A DNA stretch of 64,000 bases. Origin: Corallium rubrum (taxonomy: Eukaryota > Cnidaria > Anthozoa > Scleralcyonacea > Coralliidae). The notes below the pieces were generated by a model. It was not told the DNA's origin. It worked only from the letters and a program-made list of their open reading frames with translations, and made no database searches. This document shows, in pieces, positions 53,069 through 63,384 of this stretch. The DNA lies in NCBI GenBank assembly GCA_964035015.1, contig OZ036012.1, forward strand, positions 257,001 to 321,000. Reading direction: 5' to 3'. The position numbers and the translations under genes are program-made. Positions within the stretch are counted from its first letter, which is position 1. The number at the start of each line of letters is the position of its first letter.

Positions 53069-53434
53069 CTACTTTCTCCTCTGTGACGCTAACCTGAAAC
53101 TCCACTGTTCTTCTTGCTTTGCCAAGACGTGTTGCTCAGTGTCACGAACTGATCGCGGACATCCTTTATAAACAGCTGACCTTTGGGTATTTTTAAGCTG
53201 GAAAAATGTTGATTTTTCCCAGAAAGCATTAACCTGCCCTTCCAAGTTACATTTGCCAACGTGAAACTTATTTTTACTGCATTTTGAACAAAGTGTAGGC
53301 AAGCTGAAATTGAAAGCACCACAGGGGTCAAGCAAACAAAATGGCTTGACACAAATAAAAGGATGTTATGCAAATCAGTTTGAGATTTACAGCGCACTTT
53401 CTTACCTTTGTTTTGAACTGCTAGCCATCCACAT
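53069..53434 (-). CDS. Possible exons of an unrecognised gene
   Basis: A minus-strand reading with consensus splice sites: exon 53434-53406 (MWMASSSKQ, donor AAAG/GTAAGA), then acceptor CTTTCAATTTCAG and an exon from 53303 reading SLPTLCSKCSKNKFHVGKCN, LEGQVNAFWEKSTFFQLKNT, RSVRDTEQHVLAKQEEQWSF and stop at 53069. CSKC...GKC could be a small metal ribbon. A second frame (FTLANVTWKGRLMLSG...) and, near 53050-53140, a third (TVEFQVSVTEEKVAIGK before a GTAAGT) are also open and protein-like, so the true frame and end are undecided. Not recognised; could be a gene relic. Confidence 0.3.
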
Positions 53435-53572
53435 ATTCAAATCACAGATGAAACTTAAATTTCCCCTTGAGAATTTTGAATGTGGTTTAGCTTTTACTGG
53501 TAATTTTGGTCAAAATCCGCGAAAATCGTGAAAATTTGGACTTTCTTTGCCGATTTCTTCAACGAAGGTACT

Positions 53573-55925
53573 GTACACACGTAAAAATCTCACAGCTTGT
53601 CAACAAGATGTTGGCGGAACAAGCTTGTAACAAGCCTGGGAACAAGTTGTAACAATGCTGTTGGCTTATCACGCTGTAGCAAGCTTGTTGACAACAACCT
53701 TGTAGCAAGTTGTTGAGCTGCAGAGCGATAACAAGTTGTTGGAACAGCCAGGATCAGGCTTGTTGTCAACAAGCCATATCAGACTTGTTGGAACAACTTG
53801 TAACAAGTCTGTTGAAGTCATCAAGCTTGTCACAAGCTGTTCCAACAAGCTCGTTACAGATTGTTTTAACAAGTCCGGAACAAGATCGCTGTGACAACTT
53901 GTGGCAGACTTGTCACAACAAGGAAGATTCAGCCTTCACAACAACTTAAAAATAGCATGTGAAAACCGGTTTGAACCAGTCGATTAAATCATGGTGGCGT
54001 GGATGGATAATGAAGAGAAAAGTTGAACAAGACATTGGCTCATTAACGGCTTTTTGCTGGCGATGTATACACGAAGTTATCGTCAAAATATGGCAGAGAA
54101 ATCACGGTCTTTTGAAGCGCTAAAAAGTCATTCTCAGTTTGGATTTCTGTTTGGAGATAATTTTTCAGTGGTTGCAAATATCAAGCACAATTGAAATGGG
54201 AAAACAACAAGACTTTGCTCAGTGGACGTTAATCGACAGCAAACCGGACAGACAGAACATTATACACCAAGATCCTTGTCAACGTTATCAAAGAGGTTAG
54301 TTTTCAAAAAGACAGTTTTCGTTGGTGTTTTGTTATTACCTTGTTTCAAACCTGGCATGCTTTTTAGCAGAGTTTGTTTTATAGATCTCGCCTGTTAAAT
54401 TTGTTTTATTAGGGCTATAATTAAACACGAACTGCGAGTTTATTGCACTGCTTCAAAAACAAACCATTTTGTATTTATTGACGTAAACAACTTAACATTT
54501 TCAAGATTGACCTTGTGTGGGCATGCAGTTAAAATCCAGCCGATAATTTTATCAAATGGCAAACGTGTCTCTATAGCACATATAAAGGCATTAATTTAAA
54601 AGTAATCCTGTATGTTTTGGTTCGTAAATTTTATATCAATGATTTTTAAAGCCGCCATGCATGTATTCGTTTTGTTGTTTAGCTATTAAAAAGAACATGC
54701 ATGATAAAAATGTATTATAGAAGTGGAAAGTTGAGTTATTTATGAGTCGTTGCTTTAAATTTAATATAAAAACACTTTGACAATAATGTTATAAACTTTT
54801 TAATGTATTGCCAGCCCGAAACCCGACGGGTAAAATCATCTGACGTGAAAGTTCACTTTCCCACAACAACGATGCGTCGACTGTTATTTTTTTAAACTCC
54901 CTGTCACCGTTTTTATAGTCTAAATAATGTTTTAAACGATTTGACTTGTGTTTGTTTGTATCATTTGCATAATTACTGTTTATAATCATAATGAATCTTT
55001 ATATGTTCGTAGATGTTTTCTGACTAAAATTAAACCTGGAGATGACAAACATGCTACAGAGCGGAATGAAGATTGGTGGTGACAGTTTGTCCGAAGAACA
55101 TCAAAATAAACTTTAGGAATATTCCTTTATGAATGGATTTTGCATAGGATAGCTTGTTGTTTCTTACTATTATATTTAAACAATATCTGCCCCTGGCAAA
55201 CCTATGCATGGCAGTCTGTAAAATTACTTATCTCAAGGCTAAATTCAAACGTATTTTGAAGTAATATTATTTGATCAAAATGTTTTAGCTTTCTTTTTTG
55301 TGAATATCTTTGTTATACCGCACAGACGACCAAGTTTTCCTTGATTATACACACGAACAATTTTCCTTGTTCAAAAGCTGGCATGACCAGCTTCTTGTCA
55401 AGGAAAAAACTTGTCAATTTGTGTCGTACACACGAACAAATAAAACTTGTCAAGGAAAAACTAACCAAGGAAAATTTGGTCGTCTGTGCGGCGCTTAAAA
55501 TACATTAAATAAATTTTTGCATTGTATTCTTTGTTGTGAAAGTTTTGTATTAAATCTGCCGCCACGCTGGACAAAAGCAAGCGGGAAAATAATAAAACGC
55601 GTTTGTGACAACATTGTTGAAACAGCTTGTTACGGCTCAAACTCAACAAGCTTGTTTCAACCTTGTTGACACAGACTTGTTACGCGATGTTCACACAGGC
55701 TTGTTACGGCTTGATTCAACAAGCTTGTTACAAGCTTGTTGTCAACAACGTTGTTACGACCTTGTTCCAACAAGCTTGTTACAAGGCTGCCAACAACTTG
55801 TTATCGGCTTGTCACAACAACTGGGAACAAGCAGTGCGAACACAACTTGATATCGGCTTGTTGGAACAATCTTGTAACAAGTCTGCTGCAGACTTGTAAC
55901 AACTTGTGCGTTTTTACGCGTGTAG
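53573..55925. mobile_element. Element with mirrored AAGCTTGTTACAAG arrays at both ends
   Basis: The left outer end (ACACACGTAAAAATCTCACA) mirrors the right outer end (GTGCGTTTTTACGCGTGTAG). Each is followed inward by about 350 bases (53590-53950 and 55600-55900) of degenerate CAAGCTTGTTACAACAAG words. The interior of about 1.6 kb has no recognisable transposase. Same architecture as 1737-5094 with a different core word. Confidence 0.6.
55318..55494. mobile_element. MITE nested in the 53.6-55.9 kb element
   Basis: Inverted ends CCGCACAGACGACCAAGTTT and AAATTTGGTCGTCTGTGCGG, with TTGTCAAGGAAAAA-type internal words. Confidence 0.8.
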
Positions 55926-56019
55926 AAAAGAAAGGGGGGTTGTCAAGGGGGTTGTTTATCAGACATTTATCCTACCCAGGGAGCCCCTGAAAGTTATATT
56001 TGGTCTTCTGTGTTCACGT

Positions 56020-57190
56020 TGTAAACCATTCTCGTTCCCAGATTCCCTACTTTTCTTAGCGCGGCCGCACGAAAATTCTTAGGACATCCGGGACTCCAGA
56101 GGCAGGTATCCTGCTCGCTCTGGGTATCCTGGTAATCCTGGCATATTTTTGCATGGAGGAAGATGGGCAATAACTTCAGAACTAGACATTGTTGAAATAC
56201 ATCGTGTAAGTATGTTGTTAAAAATTTCATAAGGTTTCATTTGCTATACTGTTCAAGTTTCTGCGTTTTGTGTAACGTTTTAAAATGTCCAAAATGTTCG
56301 CATCATTGCTCGTCAATAATAGTAGAAAATAGGATCTCAATAGTGTTGTATAGAATTTCGAATATTGTTTTAAAAATACTTAACATATATCCTTGAGCTA
56401 TGTATATCAAACAGAAGATAATGTAAAATGCTATTTGTGGTAGAACTTTCAAGTTTCTAAATAAAAGGAAAATATTTTTAAAATGGGTAAACGTTGTCAT
56501 TTTGGTCTTACCTTGACGTATAAATTTGTTAAGTTTGTTGTTTTGCCTTTGTGTAGTTTTAGTGTTTTATACTATCTATAACTTTTGGAAATCTTTGGTT
56601 TAAAATGTTTCAGACGTTCATACCTAAAGTATTTGGAAGTTACGGAAAATTTAAAACACCAAAACTGCACTAATGCAAACAAGTTTGGCCGGCCGCAAAA
56701 CAAAGGCTCAAAGCTAACAAATCACCATAAACCAGACCAAATGGAAAACGTTTTCCTATTTATAAAACACTTCTTTTCCAGCTAAAAACTTGAAATTCCT
56801 GCCACAAATACCGGTAACATTTTATAGTATCTTCTGCTTGATATATAGCTTAAAGTTGTGAGTTCAGTATTTCAAAAACAATATGTAATCCGAAATTCTG
56901 TAGCACTTGTCAGCATTTCCCATTATTATTTGACGAGCAATGCCAATGGTGCAAACATTTTGGACATCTATAGAAAGTTACCCAGAACGCAAAAACTTGA
57001 AGTATACATGAAACGAAATTTCTAACATACCTAAACGATGTGTTTCAACAATGCGTTGAATAGGAAAGGGTCGACCTATTAGCCAATCACGTTATGATCC
57101 AAGTCTGTGTATCCAGAGCCCTAAGAATTTTCGTGCGGCCGCGCTAAGAAAAGTAGGGGATCTGGGAACGAGAACGGTTGTAAACCAGCA
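56020..57190. mobile_element. Foldback element, 1.17 kb, arms near 300 bases
   Basis: CTTAGCGCGGCCGCACGAAA at 56056 mirrors TTTCGTGCGGCCGCGCTAAG at 57128. Further in, TTTTGGAC/GTCCAAAA and TTGACGAGCAATG/CATTGCTCGTCAA match too. The NotI-site motif GCGGCCGC sits in both arms. Confidence 0.8.
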
Positions 57191-58456
57191 AACCAGCTGA
57201 CTGACGGGTCTACTTAGGTACGTATTTCTCAATGTATGTGAATGTTACGATGTTTTTGTAGTTTTTTAGGGCCAAAATAGGTGTCATGTACGTACATTTT
57301 TGCCACAACTTGAAAGATTAGGCCATTAATTATCAAAAATATACGCCACTGAAGTTGAGTATCTTGAGCCGCGTCAGAAACGCGAGGAAGGGAACTAAGC
57401 ACTAGTCATCTGTCATATGAGCTGAGCGGGAGCAAATTGCATAGCAACCGACCACCGTGATGGTTACTTGTTTCCATCAATTAAACTGACATACGTCATT
57501 TTTATTGAAAAAAAAAACATTAACAACTTTCTATTCCGAAATACTAATCCTTACCCTATTTTTGAAAATTTTTGAAATTGGAGTCTCTGAAATGGTATTT
57601 CCCGCGATCTGACATCATATTTGAGTAAAATTCTGAACATTTTAATCAATTCATTTTTTACAAAAGATCTTGTCTAAAACTACAGTACCACATATTTACA
57701 AAGACAACTACAGTCATTTGCAACTCATTTGTCACTTTTCACCAAAATGTTCAGAAGTTGTTACGAAGTTCGTTGGGAAGTTCAAAGTTCGTTTTAAACT
57801 ACGCAATTGATTGCCGGCTACTAGGAACCAAGAAGGCAAGAAGTCAATCAAATCAGTGGCGTCGGAGCGACACTAAAAGTGGGGGGCGCAAACTTTTTAG
57901 GGGGGTCCGAGGGCATGCCCCCCCGGGAAATTTTGGAATCTAGAGTCTCTGAAATGCCATTTCCTGCATTTTAGGACAAGGATTTACAGAATTCTAAAGG
58001 TCCAAAAACGTCACAAAATATTCAAAAGACAACACTTTTCCGGACATTGAATATCAGCTGCATTCAAATTTCTTTATTATATCTTTATTCAAATTAAAGT
58101 CGTGGGTTAGCTAGGGTTAGTGATTTTGTTAATTATAACTTTATTACTGGCCTTAGTAATGTTGAGTTTTTAGTAACCAATCAGAATGGACCAGATGGCG
58201 GGAAAAGGACACTGCTAGTGCCGAGCGTGGGAGTAAGAAGCCAAACCGATATTGTGAATAAGTAATAAAGAATCAGAAGATTATAGCCTTGTTTATTACT
58301 GGCCTTGTTAAAAAGTGGGGGCCCCTAAACATATTCTGCCCCCCCCCCCCCCCCCCCACTAAAACATGCCAAATGGCACAAAAATTAGTTTCCTGTAATA
58401 GCACTTAATAAAGACTCATATATTAACTGGCTGATAAAGGAGTTTCGTTATCCGCA
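57191..58456. other. No gene; hAT-like 5' end without partner
   Basis: CAGTGGCGTCGGAGCGAC at 57854 looks like a hAT terminus followed by MITE-like sequence (AAATGCCATTTCCTGCATTT, similar to the inside of 27781-28155), but no mirrored end was found, so it is a truncated or interrupted copy. Confidence 0.5.
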
Positions 58457-58605
58457 CAGAGGCGTAACCAGAAGGGGGGGCCGCCCCCCTGGCAAAAGTG
58501 CTGCCCCCCTGAGAAAATTTGGCTTCATATCCCACAGTTAAGCTGCCCCCCCCTCCCTAGGTTTTTCCTGGCCCCCCTTGACAAAAAATCCTGGCTACGC
58601 CTCTG
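58457..58605. mobile_element. Short hAT-type MITE with 8-bp target duplication
   Basis: Ends CAGAGGCGTAACCAG and CTGGCTACGCCTCTG. Flanks TATCCGCA (58449-58456) and TATCTGCA (58606-58613) differ at one base. Confidence 0.85.
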
Positions 58606-58744
58606 TATCTGCATGGCTGGAATTGTACAAGTAGCGAGTACAAAAAAAAAAATGGGGGGGGGGGGGGGGGAAGCTAACTACGCGGTCGATCGCGGGTTCT
58701 ATAAATTTCAACTATACAGCTAATAGTGAGCTCTCCACACCCAA

Positions 58745-58901
58745 TAAGTCATTTGCACGATGACGTAAAATAGCGTTGGGTGACTACAACTACCCATAAT
58801 GCTTTGCTAGCATCCTAGTCCTGATAAATAGAGTATGCTGGCAAAGCATTCTGGTAGTTGTAGTCCCCCAACGCTATTTTGCAAATGGCTTATTATGTCA
58901 A
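58745..58901. mobile_element. Palindromic MITE
   Basis: GACTACAACTACCCATAATG faces CATTCTGGTAGTTGTAGTCC; AAATAGCGTTGGG and CCCAACGCTATTT are outside them. Confidence 0.8.
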
Positions 58902-58904
58902 CCA

Positions 58905-59065
58905 CGGTCCAATGAACCCAATGACGTAATCGATAAGGGGCCAATGAACCCAATGGCGTAATGGATAACGGGTCCAATAAACCCAGTGGCGAAATGGATA
59001 ATGGCCCAATGACCCACCAATAAACCCAAATGGCGCAATAAATAGCGAGTCCAACGAACCCGACA
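58905..59065. repeat. Degenerate 32-bp tandem repeat
   Basis: GTCCAATGAACCCAATGACG plus TAATCGATAAGG, three to five diverging units. Confidence 0.7.
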
Positions 59066-59229
59066 ACGCGAGCGATCAACCTAATTAAGAAATCAGTATA
59101 TACTGTAGTGGGCTCAACGAACCCGATTACGCTGTCAATAGAGAATAGTAAATCCAAAGAGGCCATGGTGAGACTTATCCCTGGAGGTGGGGGTTCACAG
59201 GTGAAGTTTCGGGCCAGTGCTTGGATCGG

Positions 59230-59490
59230 AGGCTGTAGGTCTCATGTATGAGCTGGGGCGCCAGAATGAATACTAATTGGGGAGGGGGGCAACATAACTT
59301 CAACCACGTCTTATGATGCAATCAACTCACTAAATACACTTTACCATGCACTAACTGCTTCACAAGACAAAGGTAAAGTGTATTTGGTTATAGATTGTAT
59401 CATAAAACGTGGTTGAAGTTATGTTGCCCCCCCCCCCCCCCCAATTAGTATTCATTCCGGCGCCCCTGTGTACGAGACCTCAGCGGCTCA
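59230..59490. mobile_element. Palindromic MITE with C/G-run arms
   Basis: GGCGCCAGAATGAATACTAA mirrors TTAGTATTCATTCCGGCGCC. Inner arms ATAACTTCAACCACGT and ACGTGGTTGAAGTTAT match too. Confidence 0.8.
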
Positions 59491-59676
59491 GCTTGGTGAT
59501 CCGATCAGGTTCAGCGGGACCAGTCACCCTGATCTAACTCCAAGCACTATCGCGCCGAACAGCTGCAAAATCACGTTGGCAGCCCACCTGTTGCCCAACC
59601 AACCATCGATACGGGTAAGTATACATGCAGTATTTATTACTTTATGACACATGACGAATGGTTTAAAACCCTTTAA

Positions 59677-60300
59677 AGTGCTGGGTTTTAATGTATTTAA
59701 ATAGAGCCGAAAAAATCGGTTAATAAGTTATTTTGCCGTTTTTGATTTAGTCGAATAGTTCCTAACATATTGGCTTCTGAACATGCCAATTCTCAAAAAT
59801 TTCCGTCGTTCATTTTAACAACCTTGGGGGCCTGGGACTCAGGAACGAGTCAATCCAAAACAACTACGTTTCGGCTTATTGATTCACAAAAACACATATC
59901 TTTGACTGAAAAGTCGAAATGTCGAGCTCACACCCGTTTTCCAATACGCACAAGAGTTCCAACACGCACAAGAGTTCCAACACGCACAAGAGTTCCAACA
60001 AAGAAGACGTTAAGCTTATTTCAGCTTAGGTTCCTGAGTCCCAGGCCCCCGTGCTTAAAATGAGCAACGGAAATTTTTGGTGAAAAGCCGAAATTGGCAT
60101 GCACTAGGCGACTTTTTTCGCGCGAAGCGACTTTTTCTTTTGTCTCATGAGCCCTTAGCTGGAACTAATCAGAAATCTATTGAATTCGAACAAAAGAAAG
60201 TCGCTGGGTCTCTCAGAAACTATTAAAGTAAATCAAAAAGGGCAAAATAACTTATTAACTAACTTTTTTTGCTCTATTCAAATACGTTAAAACCCCACAA
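59677..60300. mobile_element. Nested palindromic element with an 18-bp triple repeat
   Basis: Outer arms: TTAATAAGTTATTTTGCC and GGCAAAATAACTTATTAA. Inner arms: GGGGGCCTGGGACTCAGGA and TCCTGAGTCCCAGGCCCCC. ACGCACAAGAGTTCCAAC is repeated three times at 59946-59999. Confidence 0.75.
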
Positions 60301-60754
60301 GTGATACAAGCACTTTAACTCCCACAATGTCAGAAGGTCTTCCCTTGACGAGTAATTAAGACAGATTATTATATGGCACAAGTTACTTCCGTTGAAATCG
60401 TGTGTTCTCATTGGCCGAGACGTGTCACGTGCCGGTCGATTATTTTCCGTAATCAACCGGTCGATTACGGATATCGTCAGCCATGTTGTTTGCAACTAAA
60501 CAACAAAAGAAAACCGCAAGAATTTTGTGAATTCAACAACCTGAGGACTAAATTATGTATATGATTGGGACGAGAGCAATCTGGAAGCGAGTTTAGGAGT
60601 CCGAAAGCGATGACAACAAAAGCAACAACATTGAAAACGATGAGTTTATGTCACACGCTCGAGGTCACACTAAACTGACTAAAGTACGTATCATGACAAG
60701 GTATAAATGTAAGGTTTGTTGTTTCAAAATGCCATATAATAAACTTTTTATTAA

Positions 60755-60893
60755 CCTCGCTTGCTCGGTCTTTACAGAGAAATATCAGACCTCGGTCTTT
60801 GGGTACAAACCTCGCCCTACGGGCTCGGTCTGTACCAAAAAGACCTCGGTCCGATATTTCTCTGTAAAGACCTCGCGTTCGGTTAATAAGAAG
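60755..60893. mobile_element. Palindromic element with CTCGGTC words
   Basis: GTCTTTACAGAGAAATATC faces GATATTTCTCTGTAAAGAC, with AACCTCGCCCTACGGGCTCGG at the centre. Confidence 0.85.
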
Positions 60894-61101
60894 TTAATAT
60901 AGGCAATGTTTATTATTTAATGTATATATGTGAAAATGTAATTAAGGATAGATCCAAGAGAATAAAGTAAATTAATTAAAATTAGGTTGTGATATGATAT
61001 GAAAACTTAAGTACTTGTAACCGAGCGGTTAACACTCGTTCCTAGAGGACTCGTGCAGTCTAAGGTATAAGTACCTTAATTAACCTTGCTCCGCTATCAG
61101 A

Positions 61102-61174
61102 GTTCTAGTGGCTCAATGGTTAGAGCATCTGGCTAGCATTCAGAAGGTTGTGGGTTCGAGTCCCGCTTAGAGCT
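61102..61174 (+). tRNA. tRNA-like gene, anticodon AGC (alanine by anticodon)
   Basis: A full cloverleaf of 73 bases: acceptor GTTCTAG/TTAGAGC (7 pairs with two G-U), D stem GCTC/GAGC, anticodon stem TCTGG/TCAGA with loop CTAGCAT, T stem GTGGG/CCCGC with loop TTCGAGT. A box TGGCTCAATGG and B box GGTTCGAGTCC are perfect, and a TTTT stop lies at 61180-61183. The G3-U70 pair that alanyl-tRNA synthetase needs is missing and the discriminator base is T, so it may be a pseudogene or SINE head rather than a working tRNA-Ala. Confidence 0.6.
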
Positions 61175-61333
61175 CAGAGTTTTGTGAGATCTGAGTATTA
61201 CTAACTAACACAGCTTGTACAGCAAACAACTGACAAATTATTACTAACATCAAGCTGAAATTTCTGAAACTAACTACTCAGTATTTGATTGCCATATATA
61301 GATATATTTAGATATCATAATTATTCATTAACT

Positions 61334-61968
61334 CTACATATATTTCCACACAACATATGCCACCAGAGGCATAATAAAAGCTGTTATTAACGACGAAACA
61401 AAGTTTACACCGTGGTTACTTAACATCGCTCTTCCACAAATATGTTTGGCAGTTGGAGAAGGCTCATGTACTATTTTCTTCTTAACCTCGCAGTAACCAG
61501 AATACTGCAGCTTTGCACCGATTATTGAGTCAATGAGGGACCCCAAGAAACCCCCAATGACCCCAGTTACCACTATCGGCCACTGGGGTGGGTACTTGTC
61601 GTGCGTCATGTTGTAACTCATAATTGGTAGTATAGTTAGATAGTAAGCGCATCCGACAACACCACCACCGAATATACTGGCCAGAGTTCCAATCATGGTT
61701 ATCCCTCCGTTAGTACCGACTGGTACTTTCCGCCATGTTGTCACCAGACGAGGGTTGGTGGAAAATACAGAACCGATTTCCGACGCCCACGTGTCACCAC
61801 TGCTACAAGCTAATGAACCTAGCAAGGCCATGGAGAACATCGAGGCATTGAAGTCGTGAGCAAAGTCTATAGGTCGTTCACCACAGCCAACCTCAACGAG
61901 ATAAAATACAGCTGCAACAGAAGCAACACCACCATTGCACATGACTTGAACCCAGTTACGTTGGCCAC
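61334..61968 (-). CDS. TMEM19: TMEM19 terminal exon
   Basis: Acceptor TTACACTAACAG, then GT completing the Gly codon. 210 residues follow to WKYM and TAG. The exon holds nearly all diagnostic motifs of the family (GDTWASE, KVPVGTNGG). Confidence 0.93.
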
Positions 61969-63384
61969 CTGTTAGTGTAAGACAACAAATTATCCTCTTT
62001 AAGGTCTTCGTATAGGTGTTCAGGGCCATTTCTGTAAAGCGCTCTCAATTCGTCAGAATTTATGCCACAAAAATAAACTAGATATCGTTAGAAAGCTATG
62101 AATTTGTAGAATACAATGGTGTCTTTGGTTTTGCGATAAACACAAACCGTTAATAGTTGTGAATTTTTTAATTAAAACCAGAGGGCTTCACTCGGGGGCT
62201 TTTTACTCGAAAAAGCGTTTTATTTTGTTCAAAATCTTTTTTTTGGAGCTTGATTCCGAGATAAAGTTCCAGCAAAACAGTGTCAGCGTTTTTTGATATG
62301 TCGACTTTTGCCGATTTTATTGACGATCAAAGTTAAAAATGCTGTTTTTCGACCAACATTCTGACAAAATAAGTCATAAATTCGAAACCAGACAATAAAT
62401 AAAAAAACGTTCACACCGCTGGACATTTATCTCGGAATCGAACTGCGAAAAATGTTTTGGAACAAAATGAAACGCTTTGTTCTTAAGAAGCCCCGAGTGA
62501 GGCCCTCTGGTTTTAATTACAAAATTCACAACTATTAACGGTTTGTGTTTACCGCGAAACCAAAGACACCATTGTATTCTACAAATTCATAGCTTTCTAA
62601 CGATATCTATTTTATTTTTCTGGCATAAATTCTGACGAATTGAGAGCGCTTTACAGAAATGACCCTGAAAACCTTAACGAAGACCTCAAGCCCTAATCAA
62701 ACGAAAACGCAAGTCATCGCAAGTTTTAGCTTGTCCTTGCTTGTGTCTCGTTTGACCGCCAGCTTGCGGTGACTTGCGTTAGCTTGCGACTAATTTGAGC
62801 TTGTTCAAATTTCATCGCAAGTTTTCTTCAGCATGCGAGAGCTTGCGAAACGTTTTAACACAAAACACAAGTCGATGGAAGTCTTTCGTGCTCCGTCGCC
62901 ATAGAAACCATCGAGATCAAATAAATACTAGAGGGGGCATCCTATCTTAATTTCAGCCAACCATGGGTAACCAATTAAACGCCGCCATCTTGGATTTTTT
63001 TGGAGGCAAACATTAGGCGCATTGGTTGGCAAAGGACTGGGTCTAGTACATTTGCCAACCAATTGACTGAAATATCATAGGTAATGGCGGCTGCCATGTG
63101 GTTACCAAATTTTCCCGCCAATGCTCCCTCTAGTATTTATAGGAACTCTATGATAGAAACTACCATGAGAACAAGCGAAAAGGCGTGAGAACTAGCGGAA
63201 GTGCAGAACTTGCGACGACTTGTGAAGACGTTGACGTTTGATTATACATAGTGGCATCGCAGTCATCGTCAGCTAACTTGCGATGACTTGCGTTCTCGTT
63301 TGATTACAGTCCAAATGGAAATACCTTCCCACTTCTTCTGTAGCTCGTTGTGTATTACTGTATTTCTGTAGCCCCTACCGAAGC
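61334..63384 (-). CDS. TMEM19: TMEM19 (DUF92 family membrane protein), last two exons visible
   Basis: Exons 63384-63325 (60 bases) and 61968-61334 (635 bases including TAG), joined in phase 1 so that the split Gly gives KKWEGGQRNWVQV. The long exon carries the family signatures EGGQRNW, GDTWASEIGSVFS, RLVTTWRKVPVGTNGG, PQWPIVV and GSLIDSIIGAKLQYSG. At least four hydrophobic spans follow (GITMIGTLASIFGGGVVGCA, WPIVVTGVIGGFLGSLI, FVSSLITAFIMPLVAYVVW), fitting a multipass membrane protein of unknown biochemical role. The human protein is about 336 residues; 230 are visible, so the N-terminal third lies beyond the window. Residues that seem to extend the frame upstream of 61968 (MALNTYTKTLKR) come from a MITE end inside the intron, not from the gene. 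Confidence 0.93.
62002..62686. mobile_element. Foldback MITE in TMEM19 intron, arms about 230 bases
   Basis: CTGTAAAGCGCTCTCAATTC at 62032 mirrors GAATTGAGAGCGCTTTACAG near 62636. AACCAGAGGGCTTCACTCGG mirrors CCGAGTGAGGCCCTCTGGTT. It begins about 33 bases from the terminal exon's acceptor. Confidence 0.88.
62697..63303. mobile_element. Second MITE in TMEM19 intron (TCAAACGA ends), with nested element
   Basis: Ends TCAAACGAAAACGCAAGTCA and TGACTTGCGTTCTCGTTTGA, flanked by TAA and TTA. Same end family as 3692-3899. Inside, 62922-63141 is another MITE (ATAAATACTAGAGGGGGCAT / ATGCTCCCTCTAGTATTTAT). It ends about 20 bases from the donor of the upstream exon. Confidence 0.8.
63325..63384 (-). CDS. 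TMEM19: TMEM19 penultimate exon
   Basis: Acceptor ATATTTTCTCAG, donor GGGAAG/GTATTT; phase 1 both sides. It encodes FGRGYRNTVIHNELQKKWE, leading exactly into GGQRNW. The sequence is less conserved than the next exon, but the frame and splice sites agree. Confidence 0.72.

Noticed and set aside
61016-61076. Second tRNA-like start (AACCGAGCGGTTAACACTCG) before the AGC tRNA-like gene
   Set aside because: A-box-like stretch only; no B-box or cloverleaf.
61969-62029. Apparent N-terminus MALNTYTKTLKRIICCLTLT of the TMEM19 frame
   Set aside because: Most of it lies in a MITE terminal repeat and follows an acceptor site; the EGGQRNW motif is completed by the upstream exon instead.
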